This document shows, piece after piece, positions 45,702 to 47,851 of a DNA stretch of 47,851 bases. The stretch comes from Burkholderiaceae bacterium (GTDB lineage: Bacteria > Pseudomonadota > Gammaproteobacteria > Burkholderiales > Burkholderiaceae_B). The notes beneath the pieces were generated by a model that saw nothing but the letters and a program-made list of their open reading frames with translations, ran no database searches and had not been told where the DNA came from. The position numbers and the translations under genes are program-made. Location: positions 1 to 47,851 of the forward strand of contig JADZBO010000250.1 in the NCBI GenBank assembly GCA_020851995.1, read 5' to 3'. Position 1 is the stretch's first letter. Every line of letters begins with the position of its first letter.

Positions 45702-47851
45702 TCATGCCGAATGCTTGAAGAGTGCCTCAAACGTCTCGATCGGAACGGGTGCGCTCAACAGATAGCCTTGGTAATGGTGACAACCCAAGCCAAGCAATAG
45801 ATCTCGCTGTGCCGCGGTTTCAACCCCTTCGGCGATGACTTGCAGACCCATGGCCTCAGCCAGGACGATCACCATCTTTGCAATGGCGGCATCGTTCGAG
45901 TCGATCAAAATGTCGCGGACAAATTCCTGGGCGATCTTAAGTTGATCAAGTGGTAGGCGCTTGAGGTACGAAAGAGACGAATAGCCGGTGCCGAAGTCAT
46001 CCAGCGAGAAGCTCACGCCGAGTTCCTTGATCACGTTCATCTTGGAAATAATTTCTTCCACATCTTCAACCAACACGCTTTCGGTCAGTTCAAGCTTTAG
46101 TCGACGGGGGTTTGCACCTGTCTCATTGATGACGTGCCGTACTTCTTCCGCAAATTTTGGTTGCCTGAATTCCCGGGCGCTGACGTTCACTGAAATAATC
46201 AGGTGAGCCATCCCGGGCTGCGCTGCCCACAGGGCCAATTGAGTGCAAGCCGCATGCAACACCCAACGCCCCAAGGGGAGAATCAGCCCGCTAGCCTCGG
46301 CCACTGCGATAAAGTCGCCTGGCGAGACAAGACCTCGCTGCGGGTGTCGCCAGCGCACCAGGGCTTCCGCTCCGGTCAAGTGGTTAATATCGTCACCCTG
46401 AGGCTGGTAATACAGAACGAACTGATCACCCTGCAAGGCGTGGCGCAGTCCTTCTTCGAGTTGCACGCGCGCGCTAACGACTGCCTTCATCTCCTGCTCG
46501 AAGAACCGCAAAACATTACGCCCGGCAGCCTTTGCGTCGTACATGGCTAGTTCGCTACGTTTGAGAAGCTCTTCGACAGTCTCATTTCGGTCAGCGCCAA
46601 ACAGAGTGACGCCGATACTGGCGCTTCCGTATTGCTCATGACTGTCTAGCTGATATGGCTTGGAAAGCGCAGTCAGGATTTTTGATCCCACCACGCCGCT
46701 CTGCTCAGTGGCCTCGATTGTTCCACCGTTCAGATTTTCCAGCAACACCACAAACTCGTCGCCGCCGAGCCGTGCCACGGTGTCGCCCTCGCGCACGCAC
46801 GATTTGAGTCGCATGGCGACGTCCTTCAGAAGGACGTCTCCCGTGTCGTGACCCAACGTGTCATTCACCATCTTGAAGTTATCCAGATCAATGAACAACA
46901 AAGCGCTGAGTTGTTGATTGCGATGCGCCAGGACCAGCGCCCGCTCGAGCCGATCCATCAGAAGCCGGCGATTGGGCAGGCCGGTGAGCGGATCTGAAAA
47001 AGCCAGCCGCTCGATCTGGCTCTCCGCTCGCTTACGCTCGCTGATGTCGCGCGCGGTTGCCGACACACCGATAATCTGATTTTGTAAATTGCGAATCGGC
47101 GAAATAGTGAAGGAGACGTCAATGAGCCGACCATCTTTTCGGATACGCTCGGTTTCAAATTGGTAGATCGACTCGCCGCGTGCAACGGCCCCAAGGAAAT
47201 TCTGCTCCTCCTGCTGCCGTTCCGCAGGAAGAAGGCTTAACACGGAATGCCCGATCATTTCTTCGGCTGTATATCCGAAAATCCTTTCTGCGGCCCGGTT
47301 CCAACTCGTCACGATTCCATCGGGTGTTTTCCCGATAATCGCATCGCCACTTGACTCGACAATGGCTGCGAGCAGCGAAACATTCCGCTCCAAATTGGAT
47401 TTAGCAACGTTGTGTGCCAACCGGAGCTCTTCTTCAACTTGCCTGCGATGTGAGATCTCGTTTTGCAGCGCCTCATTGGCCTTTTTGAGTTGCATCGGAC
47501 TCGGTAGCTTTAGCGCTTGCGGCAGCAGGGGCCAGAGTACGATAGCGGTCACGACTGAAATGGCGGCAGTACATGCCTTGAGCAGCGCGTCGAACGCGTA
47601 CATCGGCTTATACAGCACGATTGCGCCCATCAAGTGCGTTGCGCCACAGGCCAGAATGAATGCTGAAAACAGCCATAACAGCCAACGATAGGGAAAATCC
47701 TCCCGTTTTCGGGCGAAGTAGCCCAATGCGACTGGCATCGACATATAGGACAAGAAAATCAGAACGTCGCTGATAACAAAGGTGACAACCAGCGGTGGCG
47801 ACCAACTCAGGCAATAGCCATGCGGGATATAGCCATTAACCGCCAATAGTC
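45702..47851 (-). CDS. Ethylene-receptor-like membrane sensor with PAS-GGDEF-EAL (c-di-GMP turnover), N-terminus at window edge
   Basis: At least 714 residues from a TTG at 47846; the frame is still open at the edge, so a few N-terminal residues may be missing. Numbering is from that TTG. Three membrane helices (about 18-110) match the ETR1 ethylene-binding domain: Asp27, Tyr34, Pro38, Ile64, Cys67 and His71 (in CGATHL) correspond to ETR1 Asp25, Tyr32, Pro36, Ile62 and the copper ligands Cys65 and His69 at identical spacing; ETR1 Ile35 is Met37. A coiled coil, a PAS domain (about 158-277), a GGDEF domain with intact LGGDEF and an upstream REGD inhibitory-type site, and an EAL domain with EALVRW, ELTES, DDFGTGYSS and AEGVET follow. 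Both catalytic domains look complete. The ligand is inferred, not shown. Confidence 0.88.
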   Translation of the reverse strand, partial: LLAVNGYIPHGYCLSWSPPLVVTFVISDVLIFLSYMSMPVALGYFARKREDFPYRWLLWLFSAFILACGATHLMGAIVLYKPMYAFDALLKACTAAISVVTAIVLWPLLPQALKLPSPMQLKKANEALQNEISHRRQVEEELRLAHNVAKSNLERNVSLLAAIVESSGDAIIGKTPDGIVTSWNRAAERIFGYTAEEMIGHSVLSLLPAERQQEEQNFLGAVARGESIYQFETERIRKDGRLIDVSFTISPIRNLQNQIIGVSATARDISERKRAESQIERLAFSDPLTGLPNRRLLMDRLERALVLAHRNQQLSALLFIDLDNFKMVNDTLGHDTGDVLLKDVAMRLKSCVREGDTVARLGGDEFVVLLENLNGGTIEATEQSGVVGSKILTALSKPYQLDSHEQYGSASIGVTLFGADRNETVEELLKRSELAMYDAKAAGRNVLRFFEQEMKAVVSARVQLEEGLRHALQGDQFVLYYQPQGDDINHLTGAEALVRWRHPQRGLVSPGDFIAVAEASGLILPLGRWVLHAACTQLALWAAQPGMAHLIISVNVSAREFRQPKFAEEVRHVINETGANPRRLKLELTESVLVEDVEEIISKMNVIKELGVSFSLDDFGTGYSSLSYLKRLPLDQLKIAQEFVRDILIDSNDAAIAKMVIVLAEAMGLQVIAEGVETAAQRDLLLGLGCHHYQGYLLSAPVPIETFEALFKHSA

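Overview
The window looks like a piece of a Burkholderiales (betaproteobacterial) chromosome, possibly from an Alcaligenaceae-like lineage. The reasons are high-GC coding with little space between genes, a rimP-nusA-infB-rbfA-truB-typA operon, rpsF-priB-rpsR-rplI with a PriB gene, scpB next to a tailed rluB, and the order Rieske oxygenase / xseB-ispA-dxs. This is an assignment from gene content and gene order, not from a phylogeny. No insertion sequence, prophage, integrase or CRISPR array was seen.

Region 1 (1-12.6 kb) and its extension to 15.6 kb are mostly accessory catabolism. An aconitase-type dehydratase pair is translationally coupled to an isocitrate lyase/PEP mutase family lyase, an arrangement that resembles 2,3-dimethylmalate metabolism. 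Next come a TerC-family membrane gene preceded by a strong promoter and a yybP-ykoY (Mn2+) riboswitch-like leader, and a decayed TerC relic on the opposite strand. A four-gene minus-strand operon follows (SDR dehydrogenase, TIM-barrel isomerase, DhaK-DhaL kinase, RpiB-type isomerase) that fits catabolism of a C4 ketose such as erythrulose. The last part is a beta-oxidation island: thiolase, FadJ-type bifunctional enzyme and nitroreductase on the minus strand, then an alpha-methylacyl-CoA racemase-type enzyme, a fused double acyl-CoA dehydrogenase and a short CobW-type GTPase on the plus strand. The racemase suggests methyl-branched acyl-CoA substrates.

Region 2 (15.6-27.2 kb) is core information processing. 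It holds an initiator tRNA with its own promoter and terminator, scpB and rluB with unusual low-complexity tails, and the rimP-nusA-infB-rbfA-truB-typA series. A structured leader with an intrinsic terminator and a possible antiterminator sits directly before rimP. A perfect 17-bp inverted-repeat terminator ends the block and serves convergent gabD.

Region 3 (27.2-40.5 kb) holds gabD, a LOG-family gene whose start codon overlaps that of divergent polA, a ZIP metal transporter, a dienelactone hydrolase, htpX, a DMT exporter, a Rieske oxygenase with a duplicated 3' end, and xseB-ispA-dxs (isoprenoid precursors).

Region 4 (40.5-47.9 kb) holds rpsF-priB-rpsR-rplI, a kinase-fold protein with a non-canonical catalytic loop, dnaB, a secreted D-Ala-D-Ala endopeptidase and, running off the right edge, a sensor protein. 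The N-terminus of that protein closely matches the copper/ethylene-binding domain of plant ETR1 and is joined to PAS-GGDEF-EAL. This possible ethylene-type sensor of cyclic-di-GMP signalling is the most interesting item in the window.
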